28,012 nt of DNA from CAIZGX01 sp044371675 (GCA_044371675.1 JBILTF010000024.1:1-28012), one strand, 5' to 3'; positions 6,614 through 15,742 are shown, counted from the stretch's first letter. Notes: generated by a model not told the origin, from the sequence alone. Program-made: numbers and translations.

Positions 6614-8850
6614 TACAGATTTTCTTTCAAGAAGTTGGTCATCTTGCTGAACAAGTGCAAGCGTGTGTTCCCGCCGTAAATGCCGTGGTCTTTGTTCGGA
6701 TAAACAAACAAGTCGAAAGGCTTGTTCGCTGCAACCAAAGCGCTTACCATATCCATCGTGTTTTGGAAATGCACATTGTCATCAGCGCTTCCATGAACCA
6801 ACAAGTAGTTTCCTTTTAATTGCTTTGCGAAGTTGATAGGAGAGTTGTTTTCGTATCCACCTGAATTCTCTTGCGGGGTGCGCAAGTATCTCTCGGTATA
6901 AACGCTGTCGTAAAATTTCCAGTTCGTAACAGGAGCAACGGCAATTCCGGTTTTGTAATAGTCCGCTCCTTTGGTCATGCACAACGAAGTCATGTATCCG
7001 CCGTAGCTCCAGCCTTGCATACCTATGCGCGCAGCATCTATGTAGGTTTGTTGACCTAAATATTTCGCGAAGTCTATAAAGTCTTGCGTTTCATTTCCAC
7101 CTAAATTCATGTAGGTAGAATGTTTGAAATCTTTGCCACGGAATTGTGTTCCTCGAGGATCGCAGCTTACAACAATGTATCCTTCCTGACAAAGCAATTG
7201 GTACCACATGTAGTTCTTTCCGCCGTAAGAGTCAAGAACGGTGTTGCTTCCAGGTCCGCCGTAAATAGCAACCAATACGGGATATTTTTTATTCGGATCG
7301 AAGTTGGCAGGCTTCATCATCCAGCAATTCAAATCGGTATTGCTTGAATTCTTAAACGAGAAGAATTCTTTCTTCACGCAATTGTATTCATTCAATTTAG
7401 CGGAAAGGGTTTCGTTCTTAATCAGCACACGCTTTGTATTTCCTTGGTTATCGCGAATGCAGAAAGTAGGAGGGGTGTTGGCGTTGCTGTAGGTGTGAAG
7501 GAAATACTTCAATCCGTTACTGAACGCCGCTTCGTTGGTTCCGTCGTCAGAGGTTAAACACTTCCACGAGTTCTTTTTCAAATTCACACAGTACACATAT
7601 TTTGAAGTCGCGTCCAACGAGCTACTCATGCGCTTGTTGTAATTGACTTGTGCAGCGCGAGTAGAACTGAAATAAATGTTTCCTGCTTTTTCATCGATTC
7701 CGTAAAAATCAAGAATCTCCCAATTTCCGCTGGTTAACGCTTTCTCTACTTTCGTTCCTAAGTCAATCTGATACAAATGCGCATAACCACTTTTTTCGCT
7801 GGTGTAGATCATACAATTTCCACCCGATAAAAATTGAATGTTATCGTTCACGTCAATGTACGTTTCAGATTTCTCTTCCATCAACACTGCTGTTGGCCAA
7901 GTATCATTTCCTTCTACGAGAATGGGAGCCGTTAATTCATAGACCAAATGATTTTGATGACGATTCATTTTTTGAACCAACAACTGCCATTTTTGTTTGC
8001 CCCATTTGATACGTGGAATGTATTCGAACTCGGCAGAAGTCTTTTCAACCAAGAAGCTTTTGTTGGAATTCAATTCATAAATGTGAATGCTCACATCTGA
8101 ATTTTTTTCTCCGGCTTTCGGATATTTGAACGTGTTTCTTTCCGGATATAAACTTCCATAGATGTCCATTCCATATTCAGGAACGCTGCTTTCGTTGAAT
8201 TTGTAGTAGGCGAGAAGCGAACCTGTTTCGTTCCAATACAATCCGCGATCGAATCCGAATTCTTCTTCGTACACCCAATCAGTTGCTCCGTTAATGATTC
8301 TGTTTTTCTCACCGTCGAACGTGACTTGCTTCTCTTCTTTCGTTTCAATATTGAAAATGAAAATGTTGTTATCGCGGACGAAGGCTACGCGTTTTTTATC
8401 TGGAGAGATCGTAGCTAAGCGCTGCTTTCCTTTTTTGAAGTCAGCAATCGGAGTAGTTTCCCTGTTCACCAAATTGTGTACGAAATAATTCGCCATGCTG
8501 CTCCAACGGTAAATACCTTCGCTTTCCGTTTCAATCAACAACATGCTTTCATCTGCATTAAAAGTATAATTGTCGAATCCTCTCATTTCATCTCCGAAAA
8601 TTTTCTTGGCGGTAGTTATGGCCTTAAGAGTGTCCCCATTCACAAAGCTGCATTGAATAATGGTTTGTCCGTTTACATCCGATGCCATGACATCTGAGAA
8701 AAATTCTCCGTCGTTCATGGAGTTGAATCCACCGAGGTAATCCGCATTGAATTCGCGGCTGTTCCAAATGAGTTCATTCGTAATTTTTTTCTGAGCAGTT
8801 GCGCCGAATGCGGTTGCCAAGAAAAACAAGGAGGCTAGGGTCTTTTTCAT
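6613..8850 (-). CDS. dipeptidyl peptidase IV-type serine peptidase (S9B)
   Basis: A 745-residue exported peptidase that removes N-terminal dipeptides, typically with Pro or Ala in second position. Signal peptide: MKKTLASLFFLATAFGATAQ. The N-terminal beta-propeller contains the EE pair (WVYEEEFGFD) that anchors the free N-terminus of substrates in DPP IV. The C-terminal alpha/beta-hydrolase has GWSYGGY with nucleophile Ser615, HGSADDNVH with Asp690 and KDHGIYGG with His722. The frame is open to 9024, but the signal peptide fixes the start at 8850. It probably heads a transcription unit with the PagL-like and GIN genes, and is divergent from the PD40 lipoprotein gene. Confidence 0.95.
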   Translation of the reverse strand: MKKTLASLFFLATAFGATAQKKITNELIWNSREFNADYLGGFNSMNDGEFFSDVMASDVNGQTIIQCSFVNGDTLKAITTAKKIFGDEMRGFDNYTFNADESMLLIETESEGIYRWSSMANYFVHNLVNRETTPIADFKKGKQRLATISPDKKRVAFVRDNNIFIFNIETKEEKQVTFDGEKNRIINGATDWVYEEEFGFDRGLYWNETGSLLAYYKFNESSVPEYGMDIYGSLYPERNTFKYPKAGEKNSDVSIHIYELNSNKSFLVEKTSAEFEYIPRIKWGKQKWQLLVQKMNRHQNHLVYELTAPILVEGNDTWPTAVLMEEKSETYIDVNDNIQFLSGGNCMIYTSEKSGYAHLYQIDLGTKVEKALTSGNWEILDFYGIDEKAGNIYFSSTRAAQVNYNKRMSSSLDATSKYVYCVNLKKNSWKCLTSDDGTNEAAFSNGLKYFLHTYSNANTPPTFCIRDNQGNTKRVLIKNETLSAKLNEYNCVKKEFFSFKNSSNTDLNCWMMKPANFDPNKKYPVLVAIYGGPGSNTVLDSYGGKNYMWYQLLCQEGYIVVSCDPRGTQFRGKDFKHSTYMNLGGNETQDFIDFAKYLGQQTYIDAARIGMQGWSYGGYMTSLCMTKGADYYKTGIAVAPVTNWKFYDSVYTERYLRTPQENSGGYENNSPINFAKQLKGNYLLVHGSADDNVHFQNTMDMVSALVAANKPFDLFVYPNKDHGIYGGNTRLHLFSKMTNFLKENL

Positions 8851-8917
8851 AATAAAAATCAGTTCCGAAAGATAAGTCGAATGCAGATGATATGCAATTG
8901 TGCCTTTAATTTGCGGC

Positions 8918-10009
8918 ATGAATTTGAAATTAGCTACACTCGCAATGATAGCGGTTGCATTCAGCAGCTGCACACAGCAATTGGTTTTGGAATCGCTTCC
9001 AGTAACAACAGAGCCAGGTCCCATGACTTATGAGAAAGAAAAGCACTTCAAGAATATTCATCAAGTTACTTATGGAGGAGACAATGCGGAAGCGTATTGG
9101 AGTCCCGATGGGAAGCAGTTGATTTTTCAAAGCAACAACGCGAAGTGGGGTATGAGTTGCGATCAGATATTTTTGTTGAATGTGGAAACTAAGGCAGACA
9201 GCTCGAAACGTCAGTTGGTTTCAACCGGATTGGGAAGAACCACTTGTTCATGGTTTATGCCAGATGGAAAGTCGTTCCTTTATGCTTCAACGCACAAAGG
9301 CGGAGAGGCTTGTCCTCCGCCACTTCCAAACAACGGAAAATATGTTTGGCCGTTGTATGCCACTTATGATATTTTCACCGCAGACCTTCAAGGAAAGGTA
9401 ACGAAGCAATTAACCGATTCGCCGCGTTACGATGCTGAAGCGACGATTAGTCCGAAAGGAGACCGCATTGTTTTCACGTCATTGCGCAATGGCGATTTGG
9501 ATTTATACACCATGAATTTAGATGGAAGCGATGTGAAACAAATCACATTCGACTTAGGCTACGACGGTGGTGCATGTTTTTCTCCGGATGGAAAGAAGAT
9601 CGTTTGGCGCGCGTCTCGTCCAAAAAACAAAGAAGAAATAGATGCCTATAAATCATTGTTGAAGGAAGACATGGTTGAGCCTTCAAACTTGGAAATCTTC
9701 GTTGCGAATGCCGATGGTTCAGACGCACATCAAGTCACTTCTTTGGGAAACGCAAACTGGTCGCCAACATTCACTCCGAAAGGAGACAAGGTTCTTTTTT
9801 GCAGCAATCACAACAGTACGCGTGGATTTCCTTTCAATTTATTCTTGGTGAATATAGATGGAAGCGGATTGGAACAAGTGACTTTCGATACCGAATTCGA
9901 TTCGTTCCCGATGTTTTCACCGAATGGAAAATACTTGGTATTCTGCAGCAATCGTCACAACGGAAGAACGCGCGACACGAACATTTTTATTGCTGAGTGG
10001 ATTGATTGA
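8918..10009 (+). CDS. TolB-like PD40 beta-propeller lipoprotein
   Basis: A 363-residue lipoprotein. The leader MNLKLATLAMIAVAFSSC ends in a lipobox with Cys18. About six PD40/WD40-like blades follow, each with a SPDGK-type turn: YWSPDGKQLIF, FMPDGKSFLY, ISPKGDRIVF, FSPDGKKIVW, FTPKGDKVLF and FSPNGKYLVF, interspersed with LDGSDVKQIT-type strands. The propeller alone does not show an enzyme or ligand; it may bind proteins or peptidoglycan as in TolB or periplasmic PD40 proteins. The start at 8918 is chosen for the lipoprotein signal; a TTAATTTG box five bases upstream could be a -7 element. It converges on porT with two bases between the stop codons. Confidence 0.85.
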   Translation: MNLKLATLAMIAVAFSSCTQQLVLESLPVTTEPGPMTYEKEKHFKNIHQVTYGGDNAEAYWSPDGKQLIFQSNNAKWGMSCDQIFLLNVETKADSSKRQLVSTGLGRTTCSWFMPDGKSFLYASTHKGGEACPPPLPNNGKYVWPLYATYDIFTADLQGKVTKQLTDSPRYDAEATISPKGDRIVFTSLRNGDLDLYTMNLDGSDVKQITFDLGYDGGACFSPDGKKIVWRASRPKNKEEIDAYKSLLKEDMVEPSNLEIFVANADGSDAHQVTSLGNANWSPTFTPKGDKVLFCSNHNSTRGFPFNLFLVNIDGSGLEQVTFDTEFDSFPMFSPNGKYLVFCSNRHNGRTRDTNIFIAEWID

Positions 10010-10010
10010 T

Positions 10011-10029
10011 TTTACCCTTCGAAGGTAAA
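10011..10029. terminator. weak hairpin between convergent PD40 and porT genes
   Basis: TTTACC / GGTAAA form a 6-bp stem around CTTCGAA, spanning the two-base gap and the last codons of porT. There is no convincing U-tract on either strand, so termination here is only possible. Confidence 0.25.
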
Positions 10030-10725
10030 GGACACAACAAAAGCCCGCGAACGTAATTTCTCGATAGGAAAAGCGTATTTCGTGTCTTCGTGAATAAGCA
10101 AATCGGGAAGACCAATACTTGTTTTAAACTCTACTGCAAATTTGAAAAAGGGAAGGAAAAAGTCGAATCCGCCTCCAGCTTCAATACAGTAATCATTGCT
10201 TTTCAGTTTAACAACAATTTCGCTGGACTGACTGTTATTTACATTTTTTTGCGATTGCATATCACGTGCATATTTTCCACCAACCAATGCATATGCCGCA
10301 AAGTTTCCCACTCTGTTTGTTCTGAATTTAAACAAAACAGGAAATTCTAACCACACACTTGATATGGGTTTGGTCTGGGTTTCAATCTTATTGTTTGCCC
10401 GCGAAAATTGATATTGAAGTGAACGGTCTTGAAAAGACAAACCCGGCAGAAATCGCACATTCACATTGGGAAGCGGATTATAGGAGGCTAAAATGTGCAG
10501 ATTAAATCCAGCTTGCGGAACATTCGTGATATTTAGCAGCGAATCTTGAAAGGAAAAGTCAGGTTTGTAATTCAAAAAAAATGAACTTTGATTTCCGCAT
10601 AATGTAAATCCGAAATGGTATTTACGGTAATCGAATTTTGAAATATTAAGTGCTGCTTTATCTCTTTGAGCAAAAGCCGAAAAAGCAATAAAACTAAATA
10701 AAAAGGATGCTACTAAATTTCTCAT
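10012..10725 (-). CDS. porT: PorT-type outer membrane protein of type IX secretion
   Basis: A 237-residue protein with signal peptide MRNLVASFLFSFIAFSAFAQ and an eight-strand-type barrel sequence of the outer-membrane beta-barrel family. The beginning FDYRKYHFGFTLCGNQSSF closely resembles the start of PorT/SprT proteins (K-F-H-F-G-F-x-L-x-x-N), which are needed for the type IX secretion system and gliding in Bacteroidota. The C-terminal strand SRAFVVSFTFEG ends in a barrel-like pattern. Its ATG overlaps the stop of the DUF4199 gene (ATGA). General PorT-family barrel proteins of unknown role are the alternative; the short length and the YHFGF motif favour true PorT. The fasciclin protein in this window is a likely client of the same pathway. 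Confidence 0.78.
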   Translation of the reverse strand: MRNLVASFLFSFIAFSAFAQRDKAALNISKFDYRKYHFGFTLCGNQSSFFLNYKPDFSFQDSLLNITNVPQAGFNLHILASYNPLPNVNVRFLPGLSFQDRSLQYQFSRANNKIETQTKPISSVWLEFPVLFKFRTNRVGNFAAYALVGGKYARDMQSQKNVNNSQSSEIVVKLKSNDYCIEAGGGFDFFLPFFKFAVEFKTSIGLPDLLIHEDTKYAFPIEKLRSRAFVVSFTFEG

Positions 10726-11288
10726 GATAGTTCTTTTAACATTACAGTTCTAAATACCCAGGGCACAATAAGGGAAAAGATAAGTGAGCTCAACATCATT
10801 GCTGAAATACCTGCTGCCACTACCGTTTTAGCTGAAGTCATTGTGTTAACGCGTTCGATATAGCTTTGTTGTATTTCCTCTTTAGTTAGGTCTTTTATCG
10901 GCTCGTTCGATAAAGTTATTGCAGCCACTTTCTCAGGAGTATTCAAGGCCTCTTCTAATTGCGCGTAATCGGTTGCGCGCTTAATAAGCATGTCGTTAGC
11001 TGTTGAATAATAAACACCAATAGCCAATCCAATGGCTATAGAATAAGCCACTCCAGCGCGTAAAGACAGTTTGAAATCGTCGAAATAACTTCGAACTTGC
11101 GGCTCTTTGCTGTAAGTCGTATACAGAGTTAACAAGATTAAAGACAGTAGAAAAACAAGATTCAAGAGAACACCTTTGGGCTGAGCTTCAGCGTAATTGT
11201 AGGAAAAGTAATGACCAAGAGAAAAGCGCAATCCCAACCAGATAGCTGCTGAGGATAGGGCGTAGGCCCAAATGCGCCAAGTGCTCAT
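10722..11288 (-). CDS. DUF4199-family inner membrane protein
   Basis: A 188-residue integral membrane protein. Four hydrophobic segments are visible (about residues 6-27, 40-59, 77-95 and 155-181), with a soluble loop between the third and fourth containing a predicted helix (IKDLTKEEIQQSYIERVNTM). The layout and the segment order match the Bacteroidota DUF4199 family, whose function is unknown. The ATG overlaps the rho stop codon (TAATG), and the stop overlaps the porT start (ATGA), so it is translationally linked to both. Confidence 0.7.
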   Translation of the reverse strand: MSTWRIWAYALSSAAIWLGLRFSLGHYFSYNYAEAQPKGVLLNLVFLLSLILLTLYTTYSKEPQVRSYFDDFKLSLRAGVAYSIAIGLAIGVYYSTANDMLIKRATDYAQLEEALNTPEKVAAITLSNEPIKDLTKEEIQQSYIERVNTMTSAKTVVAAGISAMMLSSLIFSLIVPWVFRTVMLKELS

Positions 11289-13024
11289 TACGAATTCATG
11301 GTTACTAAAAACTCCTCGTTTGTTTTCGTGCGCTCTATGCGGTCTTTCACGAATTCCATGGCCTCAACCGGATTCATATCTGCAAGGTGTCTGCGTAATA
11401 CCCACATGCGTTGAAGCGTGTCTTTGTCTTGTAATAAATCTTCGCGACGAGTTCCTGAAGAAAGAATATCAATGGCAGGGAAAATACGTCTGTTGCTAAT
11501 CTTACGATCCAATTGCAATTCCATATTTCCAGTACCCTTGAACTCTTCGAAAATCACTTCATCCATTTTACTTCCGGTATCAACCAACGCAGTGGCAATG
11601 ATGGAAAGAGATCCACCATTTTCAATCTTACGCGCAGCTCCGAAGAAACGCTTTGGTTTTTCTAGGGCATTTGCTTCAACACCACCCGACAATACCTTTC
11701 CACTCGAAGGAGCTACGGTATTGTATGCACGTGCTAAACGTGTAATAGAATCCAATAGAATACAAACGTCGTGTCCACATTCAACCAAACGCTTGGCTTT
11801 TTCCAAGACAATGTTGGCAATCTTTACGTGACGTTCAGCAGGCTCGTCGAAAGTTGAAGCTATTACTTCTCCCTTCACACTGCGCTTCATGTCTGTAACC
11901 TCTTCCGGACGTTCATCTATTAGCAACACAATTAAGTAAGTCTCAGGATGATTCATCGCAATGGCGTTCGCAACATCTTTCAACAAAGTAGTCTTACCCG
12001 TCTTCGGCTGCGAAACAATCATTCCACGTTGGCCTTTTCCAATAGGAGCGAACAAATCCATGATTCGCATACTCACATTGTTGTTGTTGTCGGCCAAATG
12101 GAAACGCTCTTGCGGGAACAATGGCGTTAAGAATTTAAAGGGAATACGGTCACGAACCCAAGCCGGATCGCGTCCGTTAATATTGTCGATACGAATCAAT
12201 GGGAAATATTTTTCTCCTTCTCTTGGCGGACGAATAGCCCCACGAATGGTATCTCCTAGTAATAATCCGTATGTTTTTATTTGCTGTTGAGAGACGTAAA
12301 CGTCATCCGGAGAATTCAAATAATTGAAATCAGATGAACGCATAAATCCGAATCCGTCTGGCATCACTTCCAACACACCTTCAGCCATTACCAATCCATC
12401 GAAATTGTAACCGTGCTCGTCTGGCATTCCTCGGCGTTGACGGTCTGGACGAACGATGTTCTGATCACGTTCAGCTTGACTTTCTTGATGCTCAGGTTTG
12501 TTCGGTCTTTCAGGACGATCTCTTTGCTCAGGTCTTTCCGGACGATCAGTTCTTTCTGGGCGATCCTTATGTTCAGGTCTTTGATTTTTCTGATTCGGAT
12601 GCTGCGGACGCGGTTGTCCGTCTTTCTTCGCTAAAACCAAAAATGGAATCTCTGGCTTCGTCTCTTGCGCAGGAGTTACCTCATGAGCAGGCTCTTCGTT
12701 TTGTTCGGTTGGAATATCATTCGACACTTCTTCCTTAGCGGGAACCTCTTCCTTTTCGGCAGCCTTATATGGCTTTCTTTCACGCGTTTTTTTCTGACGA
12801 TCAATGGTATCCGAATTCTGAATAGAAGAATCCGTTTCCTTTGCTTCAACTACTGTTGGAGCAGGAGCAACCTCAGCATGCGCCGCAGTTAAAGACTGAC
12901 GGTCCATAATGGTTAGAACCAAATCTTGTTTCTTTAATTTCTCAGCATTTGAAACACCTAAATTTTCAGCAACAGATTTAAGCTCTGCCACTTTCATCGC
13001 GTTTAATGTTAAAATATCGTACAT
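11288..13024 (-). CDS. rho: transcription termination factor Rho
   Basis: A 578-residue hexameric RNA-DNA helicase that ends transcription of untranslated RNA. The Rho_N domain (MYDILTLNAMKVAELKSVAENLG) is followed by a low-complexity insert of roughly 160 residues (about 45-205), first acidic with Pro/Glu then rich in RPER/DRPE units. The RNA-binding cold-shock-like domain holds GFGFMRS and DVYVSQQQI. The motor has Walker A SQPKTGKTTLL (338-348) and Walker B CILLDS (421-426). Escherichia coli Rho is about 160 residues shorter, the difference being this insert. A TTTG-20-TATCCTTG promoter lies 64-95 bases upstream. It leads the rho-DUF4199-porT unit. Confidence 0.97.
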   Translation of the reverse strand: MYDILTLNAMKVAELKSVAENLGVSNAEKLKKQDLVLTIMDRQSLTAAHAEVAPAPTVVEAKETDSSIQNSDTIDRQKKTRERKPYKAAEKEEVPAKEEVSNDIPTEQNEEPAHEVTPAQETKPEIPFLVLAKKDGQPRPQHPNQKNQRPEHKDRPERTDRPERPEQRDRPERPNKPEHQESQAERDQNIVRPDRQRRGMPDEHGYNFDGLVMAEGVLEVMPDGFGFMRSSDFNYLNSPDDVYVSQQQIKTYGLLLGDTIRGAIRPPREGEKYFPLIRIDNINGRDPAWVRDRIPFKFLTPLFPQERFHLADNNNNVSMRIMDLFAPIGKGQRGMIVSQPKTGKTTLLKDVANAIAMNHPETYLIVLLIDERPEEVTDMKRSVKGEVIASTFDEPAERHVKIANIVLEKAKRLVECGHDVCILLDSITRLARAYNTVAPSSGKVLSGGVEANALEKPKRFFGAARKIENGGSLSIIATALVDTGSKMDEVIFEEFKGTGNMELQLDRKISNRRIFPAIDILSSGTRREDLLQDKDTLQRMWVLRRHLADMNPVEAMEFVKDRIERTKTNEEFLVTMNS

Positions 13025-13087
13025 GTAGGGGAAATGAAATTTAAAATGATTTGTTGGGAATGCGAAAGCGAAATGCTTTCAGCGATG

Positions 13088-13119
13088 CAAGGATACAACG
13101 CAATTGGTATATTTTCAAA
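13088..13119 (-). promoter_or_regulatory. rho promoter, Bacteroidota type
   Basis: On the minus strand TTTG (13119-13116) is followed after 20 bases by TATCCTTG (13095-13088), one mismatch from TAnnTTTG. The predicted start near 13082 leaves a leader of about 55-60 bases before the rho ATG, which could allow autogenous control of rho, known in other bacteria but not shown here. Confidence 0.6.
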
Positions 13120-13126
13120 AAAATAA

Positions 13127-14008
13127 TTAGCGGATAATCTCGGAAACATTGCGCTTGATGTTTTGTGAGATTTTTTCAATGGGAACGTCGTTTTCATCGC
13201 CACCAAACGGATCTTCAATTTCTTCAGCAATAAGTTCCAAACTTCCTAAGACATAAAAAATGAAAATGGAAAACGGAATGACATAGTTTCCAAGCGTGGA
13301 GCTGAATACCCAAGGAAGTGTAATAATGTAAAACAAGATGAATTTTCTTAAAAAAGAGCTGTATGAATATGGAATAGGAGTGTTCTTTATACGCTCAGAG
13401 GCGCCAGTAACTTCAAGAAAATTTGAGATTTCGGAATTAATTGATAGCAGTTCACTCTCAGTAATTTTTTCTTCTTTTCGAAGTTTATATGTCCTTTGGT
13501 GAATAATAGATGCCAAATAATTCGGTTTGTGATAGACATCCGCTGGCATCTCAAATTCATCTGTAAAATCTTGATCGAGCTCAGTTCGAGTTTTTTCAAG
13601 AAGCAGATGGTGCGACAAGGTTATTGCGAATAAGGGAATGCTTTTGCGATAGAAACTACGATTCTCATGATCCGAAAAATGAAGAATAGCATTCATTTTC
13701 GAAGCTAAATTTCGACTGCTGTTAGTCAGACTGCCCCATAACTTCCTTCCTTCCCACCAACGATCATAAGCAGTATTGGTGCGAAAGACCAGCAACAAAC
13801 TCATGACGGTTCCTAAAATTGTATGCAAAATGGTGAGCTTCGATATTTCGCTATTCGCATCAATGTGCCAATATTCCTTTTCAACATAGCGAACACCATA
13901 GGCGTATAACCCGAGCGCTATCATAAGAATTCCAAGCTGTCGGAACGTGTCGGACTTATGAAAGCTGAATAAAAAATGAAGCCAATCGGAAGGTTTGTAA
14001 CTAATCAT
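13127..14008 (-). CDS. bestrophin-family anion channel protein
   Basis: A 293-residue membrane protein of the bestrophin/YneE (UPF0187) family, which form pentameric ion channels. Diagnostic motifs are VFRTNTAYDRWWEGRKLWG, IPYSYS and LELIAEEIEDPFGGDENDVP. Hydrophobic segments lie near residues 22-38, 58-75, 215-240 and 242-262. Bacterial homologues conduct anions or cations depending on pore residues, and the selectivity cannot be read here. The start at 14008 overlaps the glycosyltransferase stop codon by one base (TAATG); an upstream in-frame ATG at 14035 would overlap that gene by 28 bases and is less likely. It is last in the clpS-TPR-glycosyltransferase unit. Confidence 0.92.
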   Translation of the reverse strand: MISYKPSDWLHFLFSFHKSDTFRQLGILMIALGLYAYGVRYVEKEYWHIDANSEISKLTILHTILGTVMSLLLVFRTNTAYDRWWEGRKLWGSLTNSSRNLASKMNAILHFSDHENRSFYRKSIPLFAITLSHHLLLEKTRTELDQDFTDEFEMPADVYHKPNYLASIIHQRTYKLRKEEKITESELLSINSEISNFLEVTGASERIKNTPIPYSYSSFLRKFILFYIITLPWVFSSTLGNYVIPFSIFIFYVLGSLELIAEEIEDPFGGDENDVPIEKISQNIKRNVSEIIR

Positions 14009-15129
14009 TAAATGTGAAGTATTAATTCTTTCCACGCCGCCATACTTGACCGCATAGAATATTTTTCTTGAAATTTATGTTGGAGGTGAATGGCCCAATC
14101 TGCGCGCAACTCATCGTTATTCATGACTTCCAACCATGTCTGACTTAGCGAAAAACTATTTTTCGGTTGGAAAAGAAATTTTTCATTGTCTAAGAGTTCT
14201 GCAGTACCTGCGGTATCGCTTCCAATAACAGGAACCCCACTCGCCATGGCTTCAATCGTTACTGTTCCGAAAGTTTCCTCCCAACTCGGAACTATCACCA
14301 AATCAAAAGCACCGTGCAATTGTTGCATGTTCGATTGGTGGGGAAGGAAGGAGACGATATCTTGAAGTTGCTCTTTTGCCATTACATCGTTCAATTTCTG
14401 AACATACTCCTCGGCTTCATTCTTTGTTTGATCTCCGATGAAAACAACATTCATATCCTTTTCGCTATTCTTCAATTGAGAAATAGCTTGTATAACTTCA
14501 AACTGACCTTTCTTTTCATCTAACCTTCCAACTACACCAACTAGAAATTTATCGGAAGGTAAATTTAAAAGCCTTCGAGCTTCCTCCTTGGAATGAATGG
14601 AAGTGTTATCAATATTGGTTCCTAGCGGTACAACGTGAAGTTTATTTTCAGGAAACTTCGTGTGCGAAAGCACTTGCTTCTTCATGTAATTCAAAGTAGA
14701 GACCCAAGCATCTATGCGTTTAAAGCGAAGCGTGTGCAAAAGATCTTTTTTTGAAACGCCCAATTGCATGGCTTGATGATATACCAATTTAAATTTTCGG
14801 GAAGAAAAAAACTTTACCCAACCTAAAAAATCTAAATCGCGATTGTCTCTGAAATGAACTACATCAATGTTGTCTTTTTCGAATTGTTTCGCCACCTGGC
14901 AAGCATGTTTAAAGTCGAAGTACTTTTTGTTTCGCTCAATGGTAATAACAGATATCCCTAGTTCAATAGCGTGTTGAATTAACGTTGTTCCTTCAACCAA
15001 ATACACTTCAAATTGAAATCCTTCCTCTTGAAACGCCTTTGCATACCGAAGAGTATTCATCTCCAATCCTCCCCAGCTAATAGAGCTGCAGTAAAATGCA
15101 ATTTTGGGTAGGGAAGGAGTGCTGCTCAT
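14008..15129 (-). CDS. GT4-family glycosyltransferase
   Basis: A 373-residue GT-B fold enzyme. The N-terminal domain begins PKIAFYCSSISWGGLEMNTLRYA with the glycine-containing acceptor loop. The C-terminal domain starts FLVGVVGRLDEKKGQFEVI (about 195-213) and has the donor-site E-x7-E motif EETFGTVTIEA (Glu285, Glu293) followed by SGVPVIGSDTAGTAELL. It probably transfers a sugar from a nucleotide-sugar donor in cell-surface glycan or LPS synthesis, donor and acceptor unknown. It lacks membrane segments. Its start overlaps the TPR gene stop (ATGA), and its stop overlaps the bestrophin start, so the group is co-translated. Confidence 0.9.
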   Translation of the reverse strand: MSSTPSLPKIAFYCSSISWGGLEMNTLRYAKAFQEEGFQFEVYLVEGTTLIQHAIELGISVITIERNKKYFDFKHACQVAKQFEKDNIDVVHFRDNRDLDFLGWVKFFSSRKFKLVYHQAMQLGVSKKDLLHTLRFKRIDAWVSTLNYMKKQVLSHTKFPENKLHVVPLGTNIDNTSIHSKEEARRLLNLPSDKFLVGVVGRLDEKKGQFEVIQAISQLKNSEKDMNVVFIGDQTKNEAEEYVQKLNDVMAKEQLQDIVSFLPHQSNMQQLHGAFDLVIVPSWEETFGTVTIEAMASGVPVIGSDTAGTAELLDNEKFLFQPKNSFSLSQTWLEVMNNDELRADWAIHLQHKFQEKYSMRSSMAAWKELILHI

Positions 15130-15452
15130 TCGTCGAAAACGTCAAGAAGCATAAGTGCTTCAGAAAGTTCACCTTCTGTTTTGAAGTCTTTTTGAATACG
15201 TGCTAATTTTTTCCCTACAAGATATAGTTCAATGGCCCGCTCGTTGTTTCCAATCAATTCGTGAAGTTGACCTGCTTTATAATAAGTGGGTAAATAATCT
15301 GATTGAGTAAGCAATAATTTTTCGAGAATTTCAATGGCCCGATCATTTTGCTCAAGCTTTTCATATTCGAGTGCAGTGGCGTAATGCAGGAATGGATCGC
15401 TTGGATGCGTCTCTAACATTTTTAGAATTTGATCCAAGCGCGTGTTCGACAT
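15126..15452 (-). CDS. small TPR-repeat protein
   Basis: A 108-residue protein composed of about two to three tetratricopeptide repeats. LHYATALEYEKLEQNDRAIEI and TYYKAGQLHELIGNNERAIEL show the conserved spacing of small and large residues (W/L-G/A-Y-A-P positions). It has no signal peptide and is probably a cytoplasmic protein-protein adaptor; the partner is unknown. The gap to clpS upstream is two bases and the stop overlaps the glycosyltransferase start by four, so it belongs to this unit. Confidence 0.8.
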   Translation of the reverse strand: MSNTRLDQILKMLETHPSDPFLHYATALEYEKLEQNDRAIEILEKLLLTQSDYLPTYYKAGQLHELIGNNERAIELYLVGKKLARIQKDFKTEGELSEALMLLDVFDE

Positions 15453-15454
15453 GC

Positions 15455-15742
15455 TTATTTCTTTTCAATTTCTGCCGTAATGCTTCTGTCGTGAAGAGCA
15501 GTACACATCTGTTCCATTTCTTTGTATGGACCAGACTTCACAACAGTTTTACCTGTCGTGTGAATCAACAGAGCGCATTGTTCAGCCTGAATCCATTCAT
15601 GCTTACAAATGGTCATTAGCGATTGAATTACATGATCGAAAGTATTCACATGATCGTTGAAAACAACAATCTGATATTGTTCATCGGTGACAACATCGAG
15701 CAATACTTCTTCTTCGGTTTCTGTTTGGGCGAAAATATTCAT
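15455..15742 (-). CDS. clpS: ClpS adaptor of the ClpAP/ClpCP protease
   Basis: A 95-residue adaptor that delivers N-degron substrates to a Clp ATPase. An acidic unstructured N-terminus (residues 1-20) precedes the ClpS core: YQIVVFNDHVNTFDHVIQSL and later EQCALLIHTTGKTVVKSGPY, the conserved N-degron binding region, then DRSITAEIE at the end. Canonical ClpS has NDD where this protein has NDH, a small variation near the N-degron pocket. The start at 15742 is the only ATG giving the usual short acidic leader. An exact TAATTTTG box (15751-15758, minus strand) lies just upstream, without a clear TTTG partner. Confidence 0.93.
   Translation of the reverse strand: MNIFAQTETEEEVLLDVVTDEQYQIVVFNDHVNTFDHVIQSLMTICKHEWIQAEQCALLIHTTGKTVVKSGPYKEMEQMCTALHDRSITAEIEKK

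Noticed and set aside
11418..11831. A 137-codon plus-strand open frame
   Set aside because: It is antisense to the conserved motor domain of Rho and its translation shows no domain features.
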